From positions 1-64,000 of the forward strand of contig NZ_JAFIFD010000046.1 of NCBI RefSeq assembly GCF_020832205.1: DNA of 64,000 nt, given 5' to 3'. A model generated the notes under the pieces. That model ran no database searches, was not told the origin of the DNA, and saw nothing but the letters and a program-made list of their open reading frames with translations. The DNA comes from Exiguobacterium sp. Its GTDB lineage: Bacteria; Bacillota; Bacilli; Exiguobacteriales; Exiguobacteriaceae. Made by a program: the position numbers and the translations under genes. Below, one piece after another: positions 34,129-42,449 of this stretch. Every line of letters begins with the position of its first letter. Position 1 is the first letter of the stretch.

Positions 34129-34455
34129 TCACGCCGCCAAACGATCACACATCGAGGCGCACTCGAAGCAGACGCGGGCACACTCTTGGCAATGCTCGTG
34201 CTTATGTTTCTCACACTCTTGAGCACACGCCTTGCAGATGATCGCGCAAGCCCGGGCAAGTTCCGGCACGAACGCCGAATCACGCGTCATCGCCTCGGCG
34301 AGAAACGCACACATCGCCGCGCACTCCCGGTCGAGCCGGATACAGTCGACCATCATCTTCACATCATGTTCCTCAAGACAAGATTCGAGACAGTAATTGC
34401 ACGTCTCAACACAATCGTGCAGCGTTTCCAATTCGTTCGCGTAAATCCGGTGCAT
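34129..34455 (-). CDS. Cysteine-rich four-helix copper-binding-type protein
   Basis: Protein of 108 residues with 16 cysteines placed on helices with three-residue spacing (CNYCLESC, CAAMC, CAIICKACAQEC, CQECARVCFECASMC). This is the YhjQ/DUF326 pattern related to the Csp copper-storage proteins, in which the cysteines line a four-helix bundle and hold many Cu(I) ions. No signal peptide, so a cytosolic store. AGGAGG precedes the ATG. No copper exporter or CsoR gene is adjacent. Confidence 0.88.
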   Translation of the reverse strand: MHRIYANELETLHDCVETCNYCLESCLEEHDVKMMVDCIRLDRECAAMCAFLAEAMTRDSAFVPELARACAIICKACAQECEKHKHEHCQECARVCFECASMCDRLAA

Positions 34456-34522
34456 ACGTACATCCTCCTTTTAAGAAGTGACACGACAACGACGACACGT
34501 TATTGATGTTCCCTAATCTGCA

Positions 34523-34560
34523 AAAGAAAAACGACCGTCGACTACCGCCTCGGGTCGTTT
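34523..34560 (-). terminator. Terminator of kinase-like gene
   Basis: AAACGACC and GGTCGTTT pair around a 16-base loop, followed leftward by TT and C/T. It overlaps the last codons of the kinase gene. Confidence 0.6.
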
Positions 34561-35153
34561 ACGAACGTTCGATAAACGTAAGCGATCCCGTTCAACAAGC
34601 GCTCGGAATAACGCTTCGGTACGAAGCGAAGCCGGTAAATGCGATACATCCGTTTCAAGTCTTCCCATTGGTGATCGATCTGTTGACCTTGGCGAAATCT
34701 GGCCAAATCGATTAAAAAGATCCGTCCGTCCGAGCTCAAGATGATGTTCCGCAAATGAACATCTGACGGGGTGAGACCGCGCCCACGCGCCGCTAAAAGC
34801 GCGTTGTCGACGTCGTCCAGATACGCCGCGTCAATCCAAATCCCTTCGGTCAGACATTCGAACAGCGTCTTCCCTTCGATATAGTCGATCACGATATAAT
34901 TCGGTCCGGCCTCGTGCAAGCGTGAAAACTGCGGAAGATCTGCCAGCGTCTCATAAACGACCGCTTCCTCGGCTGCGATATGGGTGAATCCAGGGAAAAA
35001 GACTTTGATGACGAGACAGGTGCCGTTAATCCGAAACACAGCGGCGCTGCGCCCGATGCCATGCAACTCGAGGCTCTCGTGCATATGTCTCACACGCGTC
35101 TCCTCGCCGGACTGGTCAAACGATACATCAGCAAATAAATCATAACGGTTCAT
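34542..35153 (-). CDS. Small protein-kinase-like protein
   Basis: Protein of 203 residues in the eukaryotic-like kinase fold, trimmed compared with the usual 250-300. A short N-lobe carries the ATP lysine in CLVIKVFF, a helix-C glutamate is plausible in AAEEAVVYE, the hinge is YIVIDYIEGKTL, the catalytic loop is PSDVHLRNIIL (Asp and Asn) and the DFG equivalent is IDLARF. It resembles Bacillus YrzF/YbdM-like kinases. No membrane or sensor domain. ATG at 35153 follows GAGGAG. Substrate unknown. Confidence 0.8.
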   Translation of the reverse strand: MNRYDLFADVSFDQSGEETRVRHMHESLELHGIGRSAAVFRINGTCLVIKVFFPGFTHIAAEEAVVYETLADLPQFSRLHEAGPNYIVIDYIEGKTLFECLTEGIWIDAAYLDDVDNALLAARGRGLTPSDVHLRNIILSSDGRIFLIDLARFRQGQQIDHQWEDLKRMYRIYRLRFVPKRYSERLLNGIAYVYRTFVNDPRR

Positions 35154-35230
35154 GAGGGACTCCTCTTTCAAGTTGTGTCCTTAATCATACCGGATTTTTG
35201 AACGTTTGACTTGCTCCTTGAATCGACAAA

Positions 35231-35259
35231 GTGACGCTCGGTCTGTTTATCCGTATAAT
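35231..35259 (+). promoter_or_regulatory. Sigma-A promoter of aldo/keto reductase
   Basis: GTGACG (35231-35236), 17 bases, perfect TATAAT (35254-35259), 33 bases before the start codon. Confidence 0.6.
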
Positions 35260-35291
35260 GAAAGCGACAGACAATTTAGGAGGAATCGATT

Positions 35292-36188
35292 ATGCAACGA
35301 ATCGCACTAACGGAAGACTTATCGTTTTCACGTATCGTCCACGGGATGTGGCGTCTCGCTGAATGGGACATGTCCGCACAAGAACGCCTCACTTTTATCG
35401 AGCAATGCATTGAGCTCGGCATCACGACGTTCGATCATGCCGACATTTACGGCGGATATACGTGTGAAGGCCTATTCGGAGAAGCACTTCGCTTGAAGCC
35501 GGAGCTTCGTGACCAAATCGAGATCGTGACGAAGACCGGGATTAAATTGACGGGCGACTTCAACCCGGGCCAAACGCTCAACCACTACGACACGACGAAA
35601 GCACATATTATCCGTCAAGCCGAACGGTCGTTGCAAGAGCTTGCCATCGACCACATCGACACGTTGTTGATTCACCGTCCCGACCCGTTGATGGATCCGG
35701 ACGCAGTCGCCGAGGCGTTCACCGCGTTACATGAGAGCGGGAAAGTCCGGACGTTCGGGGTGTCAAACCACTTGCCGTCGCAACAACGTCTGCTCCAGTC
35801 GCGTTTGTCGTTCCAGCTCGTGACGAATCAGCTTGAACTGTCTCCGATGCAACTGAAGCATTTTGAGGACGGGTCAGTCGACTTGTGCCATGAAGAACGG
35901 ATGCCGCTCATGGCGTGGAGCCCGCTCGCCGGCGGCCGTCTCTTCTCAGAAGAAGACTACGCCCCGCTCCGTGACACACTTCAGACGATTGCCTCACGCC
36001 ATGACGTGAGCGGGATCGATACGGTCGTGTACGCCTGGTTGCTCGCACATCCGGCCCGCATCTTGCCGATCATCGGTTCTGGGAAAATAGAACGAGTCCA
36101 AAGCGGTGTCGAAGCGCTCAATATCGAGCTCACACGAGAAGAATGGTTCGAAATTTTGAAGGCCGCGCGCGGTCGTGACGTAGACTGA
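35292..36188 (+). CDS. Aldo/keto reductase, YdhF type
   Basis: Barrel oxidoreductase of 298 residues using NADPH. The catalytic tetrad is visible: Asp in TTFDHADIYGGY, Tyr in the same segment, Lys in VTKTGIK and His in LLIHRPDPL. GVSNH and PIIGSGKIER bind cofactor. The LIHRPDPLMDP signature is that of the YdhF/YccK-like branch. AGGAGGAA precedes the ATG. Monocistronic, promoter well placed. Confidence 0.92.
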   Translation: MQRIALTEDLSFSRIVHGMWRLAEWDMSAQERLTFIEQCIELGITTFDHADIYGGYTCEGLFGEALRLKPELRDQIEIVTKTGIKLTGDFNPGQTLNHYDTTKAHIIRQAERSLQELAIDHIDTLLIHRPDPLMDPDAVAEAFTALHESGKVRTFGVSNHLPSQQRLLQSRLSFQLVTNQLELSPMQLKHFEDGSVDLCHEERMPLMAWSPLAGGRLFSEEDYAPLRDTLQTIASRHDVSGIDTVVYAWLLAHPARILPIIGSGKIERVQSGVEALNIELTREEWFEILKAARGRDVD

Positions 36189-36344
36189 AGGTAAAAATAA
36201 ACAGTTTAATCCTTTTATAAACCATTCGAAAAAGAGGGGAATGAATATCGCTTTACTTGAGCGATTGATAATTCTAGCTTTTTCGTCAAAAATCGACACT
36301 GCGAAAATCTCGAAATACCATTTCATATCCATAAGTGTAAACGA

Positions 36345-36376
36345 AGCCCGCTCAGTTCAAGTCGAGCGGGTTTTTC
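36345..36376 (+). terminator. Terminator, rightward
   Basis: CCCGCTC (36347-36353) pairs with GAGCGGG (36364-36370), followed by five T. It lies about 160 bases after the aldo/keto reductase stop; 36189-36340 holds no other feature that I can see. Confidence 0.8.
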
Positions 36377-36433
36377 GTCTTTTTTTCAAAAAAACACTTT
36401 AATTTTCCTAAGCCTAAAGTCACAAAAAATTGG

Positions 36434-36442
36434 TGCTAAAAT
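36434..36442 (+). promoter_or_regulatory. Extended -10 promoter of lipoprotein pair
   Basis: TGC followed by TAAAAT, an extended -10 element, 34 bases before the GTG start. No clear -35 box. Confidence 0.35.
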
Positions 36443-36475
36443 GATGAAAGTTATTCATTGAAGGAGAGCATCGAT

Positions 36476-37738
36476 GTGAAAAAGTACCTGATTTTCTGTA
36501 CACTTGCCATTTTAACGTTTTTGTTCGGATGCGAAGAAGAACAAGCGTTTCGCTTACATACAGCGCCAGAGTACTATCAAGGCCGCGCGACGTTACCGTC
36601 CGGGCAACAAATCGAGATGACCGAAGCGGACCGGACGAGCGTCCTAGACGCTTGTTATCCGGACGACGCCCTCGCCCTCGCTCCCGACGGCGAACGTCGT
36701 TGGATCGGCACGGTTACGTTGTCCCAACCGCTGACGACGAACGCTTCGACTCAAGCATTCCCGACGGCCACATTTTTTGAAGTGGAAAATCAAACGTATG
36801 TAGAATGTCGCGTCGACAAGATTTCTTACATGAAGCAAATCGACGCGGTTCCCGACAGTCTCGTTCCACACCGTGAACAAGCGGTCACGTACCCTTCCGT
36901 CGCCAAGCTACGGAACGCCCAACCGCACGAACGGTTGCACTACTTAAAGGAAATGAACAAACCTATCGGAAATGAACCTTATCCAAAACGGACGGCGCTC
37001 GAGCAGACGCTCGTCCACGTGACGATGCCGTTCAACGGATCGTTCGAAATGACGTTCGAGTCCTCAGAGGGTGTCGAGACGGTCACCGTGCCGATCGATG
37101 CAGCATCACGCCACCCGTACTTGTCGCTCGGCTTCGGGATCGAGACAGCGGAAGGCACGAACCGATACGGAATCTATACTTCAGTAAACCAAGATCTGTA
37201 CCAAGACGTCATTCGGCCAAAAGACGCTTCGTTCGATCAACTCCTTGGGGCCCGCCGAACTGACACCCTCCCGTCGACACTCGTCCCGGGCCAACGCTAT
37301 CCGTTGTTCAGTTTTTCGTTCATGCGTGACAACGTCCCGCATAAAGAAGTCGTCTCACTCACGTACAAACAGCCGGTCCTCCTGCGAGGAGAAGCGCTGA
37401 AACGCGAAATGCGCGCCGAGTTTTCCAATCGTCAGCATGCCGTCTTTCATGAACTCGCCCTCATCGGTACTGAGTCGAGAGACGCTGCATTTTTGACCCA
37501 TTTGACAGCCGATGAGACACGTTTCGTCTTCAAGGCGATCGAGCGTTCCAAAGCGACGACCGAGACGGGCGAACCGGCCTCGATTCCGTATTTGACCGTG
37601 TTCGAAGGGATCTGTGCCCAAACGTTTGACGTCAGTTATAAAGGAGACGATGTCTTTTTGACGAATACGAAAACAGGGTCCCACTTTAAGCTACTACGGG
37701 ATGATGCAAACAAATGGCACGACCGCTTTGACAACTAA
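36476..37738 (+). CDS. Lipoprotein of unknown function, paralogue A
   Basis: Secreted lipoprotein of 420 residues. GTG start at 36476 is nine bases after AAGGAG; the signal peptide ends in LFGC (Cys19), followed by acidic residues. No family recognised. The C-terminal 60 residues (GEPASIPYLTVFEG, QTFDVSYKGDDVFLT, HFKLLRDDANKW) align with those of the next gene, and both start with the same kind of N-terminal block, so this is one of a tandem paralogous pair, 12 bases apart and co-transcribed. Confidence 0.8.
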   Translation: MKKYLIFCTLAILTFLFGCEEEQAFRLHTAPEYYQGRATLPSGQQIEMTEADRTSVLDACYPDDALALAPDGERRWIGTVTLSQPLTTNASTQAFPTATFFEVENQTYVECRVDKISYMKQIDAVPDSLVPHREQAVTYPSVAKLRNAQPHERLHYLKEMNKPIGNEPYPKRTALEQTLVHVTMPFNGSFEMTFESSEGVETVTVPIDAASRHPYLSLGFGIETAEGTNRYGIYTSVNQDLYQDVIRPKDASFDQLLGARRTDTLPSTLVPGQRYPLFSFSFMRDNVPHKEVVSLTYKQPVLLRGEALKREMRAEFSNRQHAVFHELALIGTESRDAAFLTHLTADETRFVFKAIERSKATTETGEPASIPYLTVFEGICAQTFDVSYKGDDVFLTNTKTGSHFKLLRDDANKWHDRFDN

Positions 37739-37750
37739 AGGAGGAATCTT

Positions 37751-38995
37751 GTGCACAGAATCAGCATAGCCGCCTCACTTCTACTCACATTGGCTCTGGT
37801 CGGCTGCACGGAAGAGGAGACGGCGCTCGAACTCAACGTTCGCCCCCTCTTGTTTGACGGCTATCGCCTCGAGATTGGAAAGACGTTGACACAGATGGAC
37901 GAGGCGGAGCATACGGCCGTCCATACGATTTGCGACGAGACGGACGTCACGTCGCTGCCGGACCGCCAGTTCGTCTTCGATGCGTCATATCGTAGCTTCA
38001 CACGGTTCTCACCCGAGACGATTTCGCCCCTGACAGGCCTCACCGTCTTCCATGACGACGAAGCGACATACGCCTACTGTGAGACCGGCCACAGCCGGTA
38101 TGTGAAACAGATCGACCCGGAACTCATGCCAATTGCTTATCGTGAAGCAGACCCTGAGCCGCTTCGCCCGCGTGCAGCCCGTGTGTCCGCCGATACACAG
38201 CAGGCGCTTCTTGAACAACTCGAGGACGACACTCCATATTTCGAGTTCAAACCGTTCAACGCGCCGTTTGTCGCGTTACAGGCGCCCCTGTTCACGACGC
38301 TTTCGATTGAAGTAAACACGCAGGACGCATCGATGACATTCTCTCGTCCTTACGAACCAAGCTTGAGCTTGCAACATGTGACGCTCTCGCTTCATATCGT
38401 TGAGATGAATGGGTTCGTCCAACCGGCGCTCTTTGAGTCTTCTGAGGCGAACACATCGCAGTGGCTGCTCGACCCGGTGCCTGACGGTGGTGTCCCGACA
38501 CTGTCAGACACGTATCTGTTACCCGAGACGCTCGAGTTCGGGAAGACGTACCCGCTCTGGCAACTTTCCTATGATGTCGAAGGGGAAATCGTCGAGCAGA
38601 CTGTCTCACTTCGCTATGAGCCACCCGTCACGATGACGCAAACCGAGGTTAATGCCGCAACGATGACGGCCGATGAGGAAGTCACCATCGGTTATTTCCA
38701 CAAGACACCGCTGTCCGGGAAGACCGAGCTGCACGCCTTAGACGCGGTCCAGACGTTGACGACGGACGGTGCAATGTTGAAACAGATGGTGGCGCGGGCC
38801 GAACCGGTCAAACGGAGCGGCGAACCGGCCGACTATCCGTTGTTCACGTTAATCGAGGGTGTGACATCCCAGACGTTCGAGGTGACGCTCCATAAGCGCT
38901 CGAAAAAAACGGACGTCTTCCTCACGACCGAAGGCAAACATTACAAACTGAACTCTGAGGACAGCGCCTCGTGGCTGTCGCTCGCCCCTTACTGA
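37751..38995 (+). CDS. Lipoprotein of unknown function, paralogue B
   Basis: Lipoprotein of 414 residues, GTG start after AAGGAGG. Signal peptide with lipobox LVGC (Cys19). It shares layout and scattered identities with the preceding gene (for example GEPADYPLFTLIEG, QTFEVTLHK, DVFLTTEGKHYKL and a final Asp-x-Ala-x-x-Trp), but overall similarity is low, so the duplication is old. Two cysteines after the lipid site recur in similar places in both. Function unknown; extracellular and membrane-anchored. Confidence 0.8.
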   Translation: MHRISIAASLLLTLALVGCTEEETALELNVRPLLFDGYRLEIGKTLTQMDEAEHTAVHTICDETDVTSLPDRQFVFDASYRSFTRFSPETISPLTGLTVFHDDEATYAYCETGHSRYVKQIDPELMPIAYREADPEPLRPRAARVSADTQQALLEQLEDDTPYFEFKPFNAPFVALQAPLFTTLSIEVNTQDASMTFSRPYEPSLSLQHVTLSLHIVEMNGFVQPALFESSEANTSQWLLDPVPDGGVPTLSDTYLLPETLEFGKTYPLWQLSYDVEGEIVEQTVSLRYEPPVTMTQTEVNAATMTADEEVTIGYFHKTPLSGKTELHALDAVQTLTTDGAMLKQMVARAEPVKRSGEPADYPLFTLIEGVTSQTFEVTLHKRSKKTDVFLTTEGKHYKLNSEDSASWLSLAPY

Positions 38996-39020
38996 CAGAC
39001 GGTCTTCCCGTCTGTCTTTT
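38994..39020 (+). terminator. Terminator of lipoprotein pair
   Basis: GACAGACGG pairs with CCGTCTGTC, then TTTT. It overlaps the stop codon of paralogue B. Confidence 0.85.
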
Positions 39021-39101
39021 GCATGTTCTGTAAGCAACATCGTCCAATCACAAACCGAGACTGTGCGACAATGAAACAAATGACACGAAGGAGTGGATTC
39101 G

Positions 39102-39959
39102 ATGACAACACGATTCGAACGCGACGTCGCCGACAGTTGGCGCGTCTCCTATAAACAAAACGGCTATCCGCACGTCCAACAAGGCTGGGTGTTGCCGCCT
39201 GAGCGTAAAGACGAGTTCGACCCGTTCATTTTGATGGCCGAGGACTGGTTCAAGCGCGGCACCTTTTCTGACCATCCGCACCGTGGCTTCCAGACAATCA
39301 CGTACGTGATCGATGGCCGACTCGAACATATCGACAACCACGGCGGTCATTCGATTCTCGATGCCGGGGATGTGCAGTATATGAACGCCGGTTGGGCTGC
39401 CCGCCATGCCGAGGAGGCGGTGGCGGACGATTTGATCCACACGTTGCAGTTGTGGCTCAACTTGCCGAAGTCGCTGAAGACGACGACAACGTCTTATCAA
39501 AACGTCTACGTCGAAGATGCCCCGGTCGTCCCGGTCGATGGCGGGCACGTCCGCGTCTACTCCGGTGACATCGCCGGTGTGAAAGGACCGCTAGACAGCC
39601 TCGTCCCGATTACGATGAGCGAGATCCAATTGCGTGACGGGGCAACATATGAACACGTCTTGCCGGCGAACCATAACGCCTTCGTCTACGTGCTTGCCGG
39701 CTCTGTCGAGATCGGCTCACACGCGACACCGCTCGAGAAGACGGATGTCGCGACATTGACGTTCGATGAGACGATAGAGGGTGAGAGCGGCCTCTCAATC
39801 AAAGCAACGTCCCGGACGAAGCTCCTCGTCTATTCGGGAGTACCGCTCCGTGAAGATTATATCGCCCACGGTCCGTTCGTCATGAACACGGAGGACGAGA
39901 TTCGCCAAGCGTTCCGCGACTATCACGCCGGCGTCTTCGGACCGCCCGCAGTGAAATAA
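39102..39959 (+). CDS. Pirin family protein
   Basis: Cupin protein of 285 residues. The N-terminal pirin domain has the iron-binding residues DHPHRGFQT (two His) and, 45 residues later, a His-x-Glu pair in ARHAEEA; the C-terminal domain (about 160-270) has the second cupin. Bacterial pirins often show quercetin dioxygenase activity or bind regulators; the physiological role is open. ATG at 39102 is eight bases after AAGGAG. Confidence 0.92.
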   Translation: MTTRFERDVADSWRVSYKQNGYPHVQQGWVLPPERKDEFDPFILMAEDWFKRGTFSDHPHRGFQTITYVIDGRLEHIDNHGGHSILDAGDVQYMNAGWAARHAEEAVADDLIHTLQLWLNLPKSLKTTTTSYQNVYVEDAPVVPVDGGHVRVYSGDIAGVKGPLDSLVPITMSEIQLRDGATYEHVLPANHNAFVYVLAGSVEIGSHATPLEKTDVATLTFDETIEGESGLSIKATSRTKLLVYSGVPLREDYIAHGPFVMNTEDEIRQAFRDYHAGVFGPPAVK

Positions 39960-39960
39960 A

Positions 39961-39990
39961 ATGAGCCACGCGCGATGCGTGGCTCATTGT
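39961..39990. terminator. Bidirectional terminator
   Basis: ATGAGCCACGC pairs with GCGTGGCTCAT, between the convergent pirin gene and a small membrane-protein gene whose stop lies inside the stem. Confidence 0.8.
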
Positions 39991-40286
39991 TTGTCCGGCT
40001 TCAATACCGTCTGCTGTGTCGGAATGCGTCCGATCGGCACGGTACGCTCGAAAAGGACGTATCGTTTCCCGTCCACTTCAAATTTCCGGTCCCCAAGATA
40101 GTGTGCGGACTTGCCGTCCTCGTATAACTTCGTCAAAATCGCCGGTACGTATTCATTCAAGTTCGTATAATGCTCATCGAGCGTCATGACGATATTGCCT
40201 TTCTCATAACCCATCCACTGGTTCGACATGAAGAACATCAATGAAATTGTTCCGATGACCCCAATCACTAAAATAACCGTTTCCAT
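39984..40286 (-). CDS. Small membrane-anchored protein, 100 residues
   Basis: One N-terminal helix (about 2-20, VILVIGVIGTISLMFFM) followed by a soluble part of 75 residues with no family I recognise. ATG at 40286 has AGGGG four bases upstream, rather close; longer in-frame starts have nothing better. The soluble part contains KFEVDGKRYVLFERTV, suggestive of a small beta structure. Confidence 0.65.
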   Translation of the reverse strand: METVILVIGVIGTISLMFFMSNQWMGYEKGNIVMTLDEHYTNLNEYVPAILTKLYEDGKSAHYLGDRKFEVDGKRYVLFERTVPIGRIPTQQTVLKPDKQ

Positions 40287-40336
40287 CAAACCCCTACCTT
40301 CGCTGTTTTCTAAACTGCTCGTCATAGCGACAACTT

Positions 40337-40810
40337 CTAATGATTTCGCAAGTGTTTCGTGACAATTTGACGTTTCGCCTGAAACCCCATTTGGTCATAA
40401 AATCTAGACGCCTCTTTATTCGCGACCCAATAATCTAGCTCGATGGAGGCAAAATCATGAGCATGTGCCCACTGTTCCACATATTCCATCATTTGTCGGC
40501 CGAAGCCGTTCCGCTTGTGAGTTGGCAAGATGCTGATTTGTCTGACATATAGCGTGCGTATTTGTTGACGAAACGCAGTACCTTTACTCACTATCTCTTC
40601 AAACCAAACATATCCGATTGGTTCCTCCTCAAATTTGCCGATGATAAAATGATGTCCGCTTTGCTTCATCGTATCAGCGATCGTGTCACGAATTCGCGAA
40701 TGATCGTAAGGAGCAAAAAAGCTCGGCATCAGCTGAAGGTGGTGTTCATGAATGGGGCGATTCAACGTCGCAATCAAATCCGCGTCTCTCGTTTGTAGAA
40801 ATCGCATCAT
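40337..40810 (-). CDS. GNAT acetyltransferase
   Basis: Protein of 157 residues with a standard GNAT layout: ISILPTHKRNGFGRQMMEYV as the acetyl-CoA loop and NKEASRFYDQMGF near the end. Base composition is visibly more AT-rich than its neighbours, which may mark transfer. The start overlaps the stop of the upstream membrane-protein gene (ATGA), so the two are co-translated. Substrate unknown. Confidence 0.85.
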   Translation of the reverse strand: MMRFLQTRDADLIATLNRPIHEHHLQLMPSFFAPYDHSRIRDTIADTMKQSGHHFIIGKFEEEPIGYVWFEEIVSKGTAFRQQIRTLYVRQISILPTHKRNGFGRQMMEYVEQWAHAHDFASIELDYWVANKEASRFYDQMGFQAKRQIVTKHLRNH

Positions 40811-41115
40811 CCCCCATTGCCTCCATATGGAGAGTTGCGGTCTTCCGTCACCCCGTGCGGCTTCTCGTTGCCGCGCAGCTCGTGCCGTTTTGACCCGCGC
40901 GGTTTCCCATGAAGACGATGCTGGATTGGACGGGCGAGCACATAGCCGCCGAACAAGGAGAGCGGGAATGCGATGAACGCCATTCCGAATAGAATTAGAA
41001 TTTGATTATTCGACCCGCCATACGTCTCCGTCAAAAAGCTGATTCCAAAATAAAAGCCGACAAACAACACGCCTACGAACGCATACTCGATGCATTTCCC
41101 AAGAAATCGTTTCAT
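40807..41115 (-). CDS. Small two-helix membrane protein, 102 residues
   Basis: Two hydrophobic segments (about 8-30 and 40-60) and a long polar tail rich in Arg, His, Gly and Asn ending GGNGG. Family not recognised. ATG at 41115 follows AAAGGAAG. Co-translated with the downstream GNAT gene by a four-base overlap, which suggests but does not prove a shared role. Confidence 0.68.
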   Translation of the reverse strand: MKRFLGKCIEYAFVGVLFVGFYFGISFLTETYGGSNNQILILFGMAFIAFPLSLFGGYVLARPIQHRLHGKPRGSKRHELRGNEKPHGVTEDRNSPYGGNGG

Positions 41116-41170
41116 CGATTCACTTCCTTTCGTTGTTACTCCCTTATACGAAAGATCGATACAAAACGTT

Positions 41171-41695
41171 TCATTTTGTTTGTTCGGCCACATACCAAAT
41201 CGTCGCAACGCGTTCCGTCTCCGACACCCATTCTTGTTTCCCTTGAATGTAGCTTTCGATATCGCTCGGGTGCTGCTCAGCGAGTGTTCGTTTCAAGTCG
41301 CCATATTCGGCACGCACGTCCGGGAACGCTTTTAAATATTCACGAAACGCCAAATGGCGGGTCACACCTTCATCGCCCGCCTCGAACACGTGAACGTGAA
41401 ACGTCCGCACCTCGTCACCTTTTGCAAAAAAACGACGCCGTGGAATACCATGCTCCCCAAAACTGCGATAGCCGAGTGCCTCCATGTGACCAACCAACTC
41501 GTCCACTTGCTCAATCTCTTGTACGACCGGCATGATGTCGATGATCGGCTTCGCTTCGAGTCCCGGCACCGACGTGCTCCCGATATGATGGACCTCGACC
41601 ACGGTGCCACCGAATAGCCGTTTCAACTTGTCCGCCTCTTCCTCGAAGCGCGCCGACCATGCTGAATCGTACGGTACAACCTCTACTCGTCTCAT
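41171..41695 (-). CDS. GrpB/UPF0157 nucleotidyltransferase-fold protein
   Basis: Protein of 174 residues with the full GrpB signature HIGSTSVPGLEAKPIIDIM near residue 37, followed by RFFAKGDEVRTFHVHV. The fold is of the nucleotidyltransferase type; some relatives are fused to dephospho-CoA kinase, but no reaction is established for the stand-alone form. AAGGAGGG precedes the ATG. Confidence 0.9.
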   Translation of the reverse strand: MRRVEVVPYDSAWSARFEEEADKLKRLFGGTVVEVHHIGSTSVPGLEAKPIIDIMPVVQEIEQVDELVGHMEALGYRSFGEHGIPRRRFFAKGDEVRTFHVHVFEAGDEGVTRHLAFREYLKAFPDVRAEYGDLKRTLAEQHPSDIESYIQGKQEWVSETERVATIWYVAEQTK

Positions 41696-41784
41696 GATGT
41701 CCCTCCTTGTCTTTGCTTCGATCCCCTTCTTCCATCATCATACCCGTTCTCGCTTCTGTTTACAGCCGGAAGTCGTGCGAGATG

Positions 41785-41809
41785 GTTTGTCGCATCAGAA
41801 AATGGGAAA
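41785..41809 (+). promoter_or_regulatory. Sigma-B-like promoter of yocK-type gene
   Basis: GTTTGT (41785-41790), 13 bases, perfect GGGAAA (41804-41809), 38 bases before the start codon. The best sigma-B match in the window, before a gene whose Bacillus relative is a general stress protein. Confidence 0.6.
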
Positions 41810-41847
41810 TGCTATTACTAATGAAATGAGAACTGGAGTGTGAAACT

Positions 41848-42390
41848 ATGTTGACACAAGAGCAAATCGAGACGTTCAAAGAGCGTTTGTTAAAAGAGAA
41901 AGCGAAGACGGAAGGATACATGGAAAACCGAGAAGAAGTGTACGACGAAGGGGAACTGTCACACTACGACAACCATCCGGCCGACTCTGGGGAAGAGCTG
42001 TTCCTCCGTGAGCGTGACCAGGCCCTGACCGAACTCGATGAAGAGTTTTTGACCGACGTCGATAAAGCGCTCCTCGCCATCGAGAACGGCACGTACGGCA
42101 AATGTGAAGTGTGCGGTGAAGAAATTGAGATCGACCGTCTCGAAATCATCCCGGAAGCGACGCTTTGTATCGAACACGCACGTGAACGAGAAGCGGAAGA
42201 GCACAAAACCGATCAGGAACGCCCGGTCGAAGAAGACGTCCTTGATCCGTCGGAAACGGCACGCCGAAAACAACTTGATGGCAGTGACGACATCAACCAG
42301 AGCACCGATGCGTTCAGCCAAGTCGAGGATTTCGGGAGCTCCGATACAATCGCCGATAGCGAAGGAAACCACGATCCGACAAGAGAATGA
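41848..42390 (+). CDS. yocK: DksA/TraR-type general stress protein (YocK-like)
   Basis: Protein of 180 residues. An N-terminal helical hairpin (about 1-80) contains DNHPADSGEE, then a zinc finger GKCEVCGEEIEIDRLEIIPEA split over CxxC and a later CIEH, with His as fourth ligand. A long acidic, probably disordered tail follows (125-180). This is the YocK/YteA branch (general stress protein 16O), not the classical ppGpp cofactor DksA. Ribosome site GGAG is modest. A sigma-B-like promoter upstream fits the stress role. Confidence 0.88.
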   Translation: MLTQEQIETFKERLLKEKAKTEGYMENREEVYDEGELSHYDNHPADSGEELFLRERDQALTELDEEFLTDVDKALLAIENGTYGKCEVCGEEIEIDRLEIIPEATLCIEHAREREAEEHKTDQERPVEEDVLDPSETARRKQLDGSDDINQSTDAFSQVEDFGSSDTIADSEGNHDPTRE

Positions 42391-42394
42391 CGTC

Positions 42395-42418
42395 AAGCCG
42401 CCTCGGGCGGCTTTTTTG
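42395..42418 (+). terminator. Terminator of yocK-type gene
   Basis: AAGCCGCC pairs with GGCGGCTT around three bases, followed by TTTTTT. Confidence 0.92.
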
Positions 42419-42420
42419 CG

Positions 42421-42449
42421 CAAAAAAGACGCAACGTGTCCGTTGCGTC
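42421..42449 (-). terminator. Terminator of M23 peptidase gene
   Basis: GACGCAAC pairs with GTTGCGTC, followed leftward by six T. It stands back to back with the terminator at 42395-42418, so the convergent genes each have their own. Confidence 0.9.
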
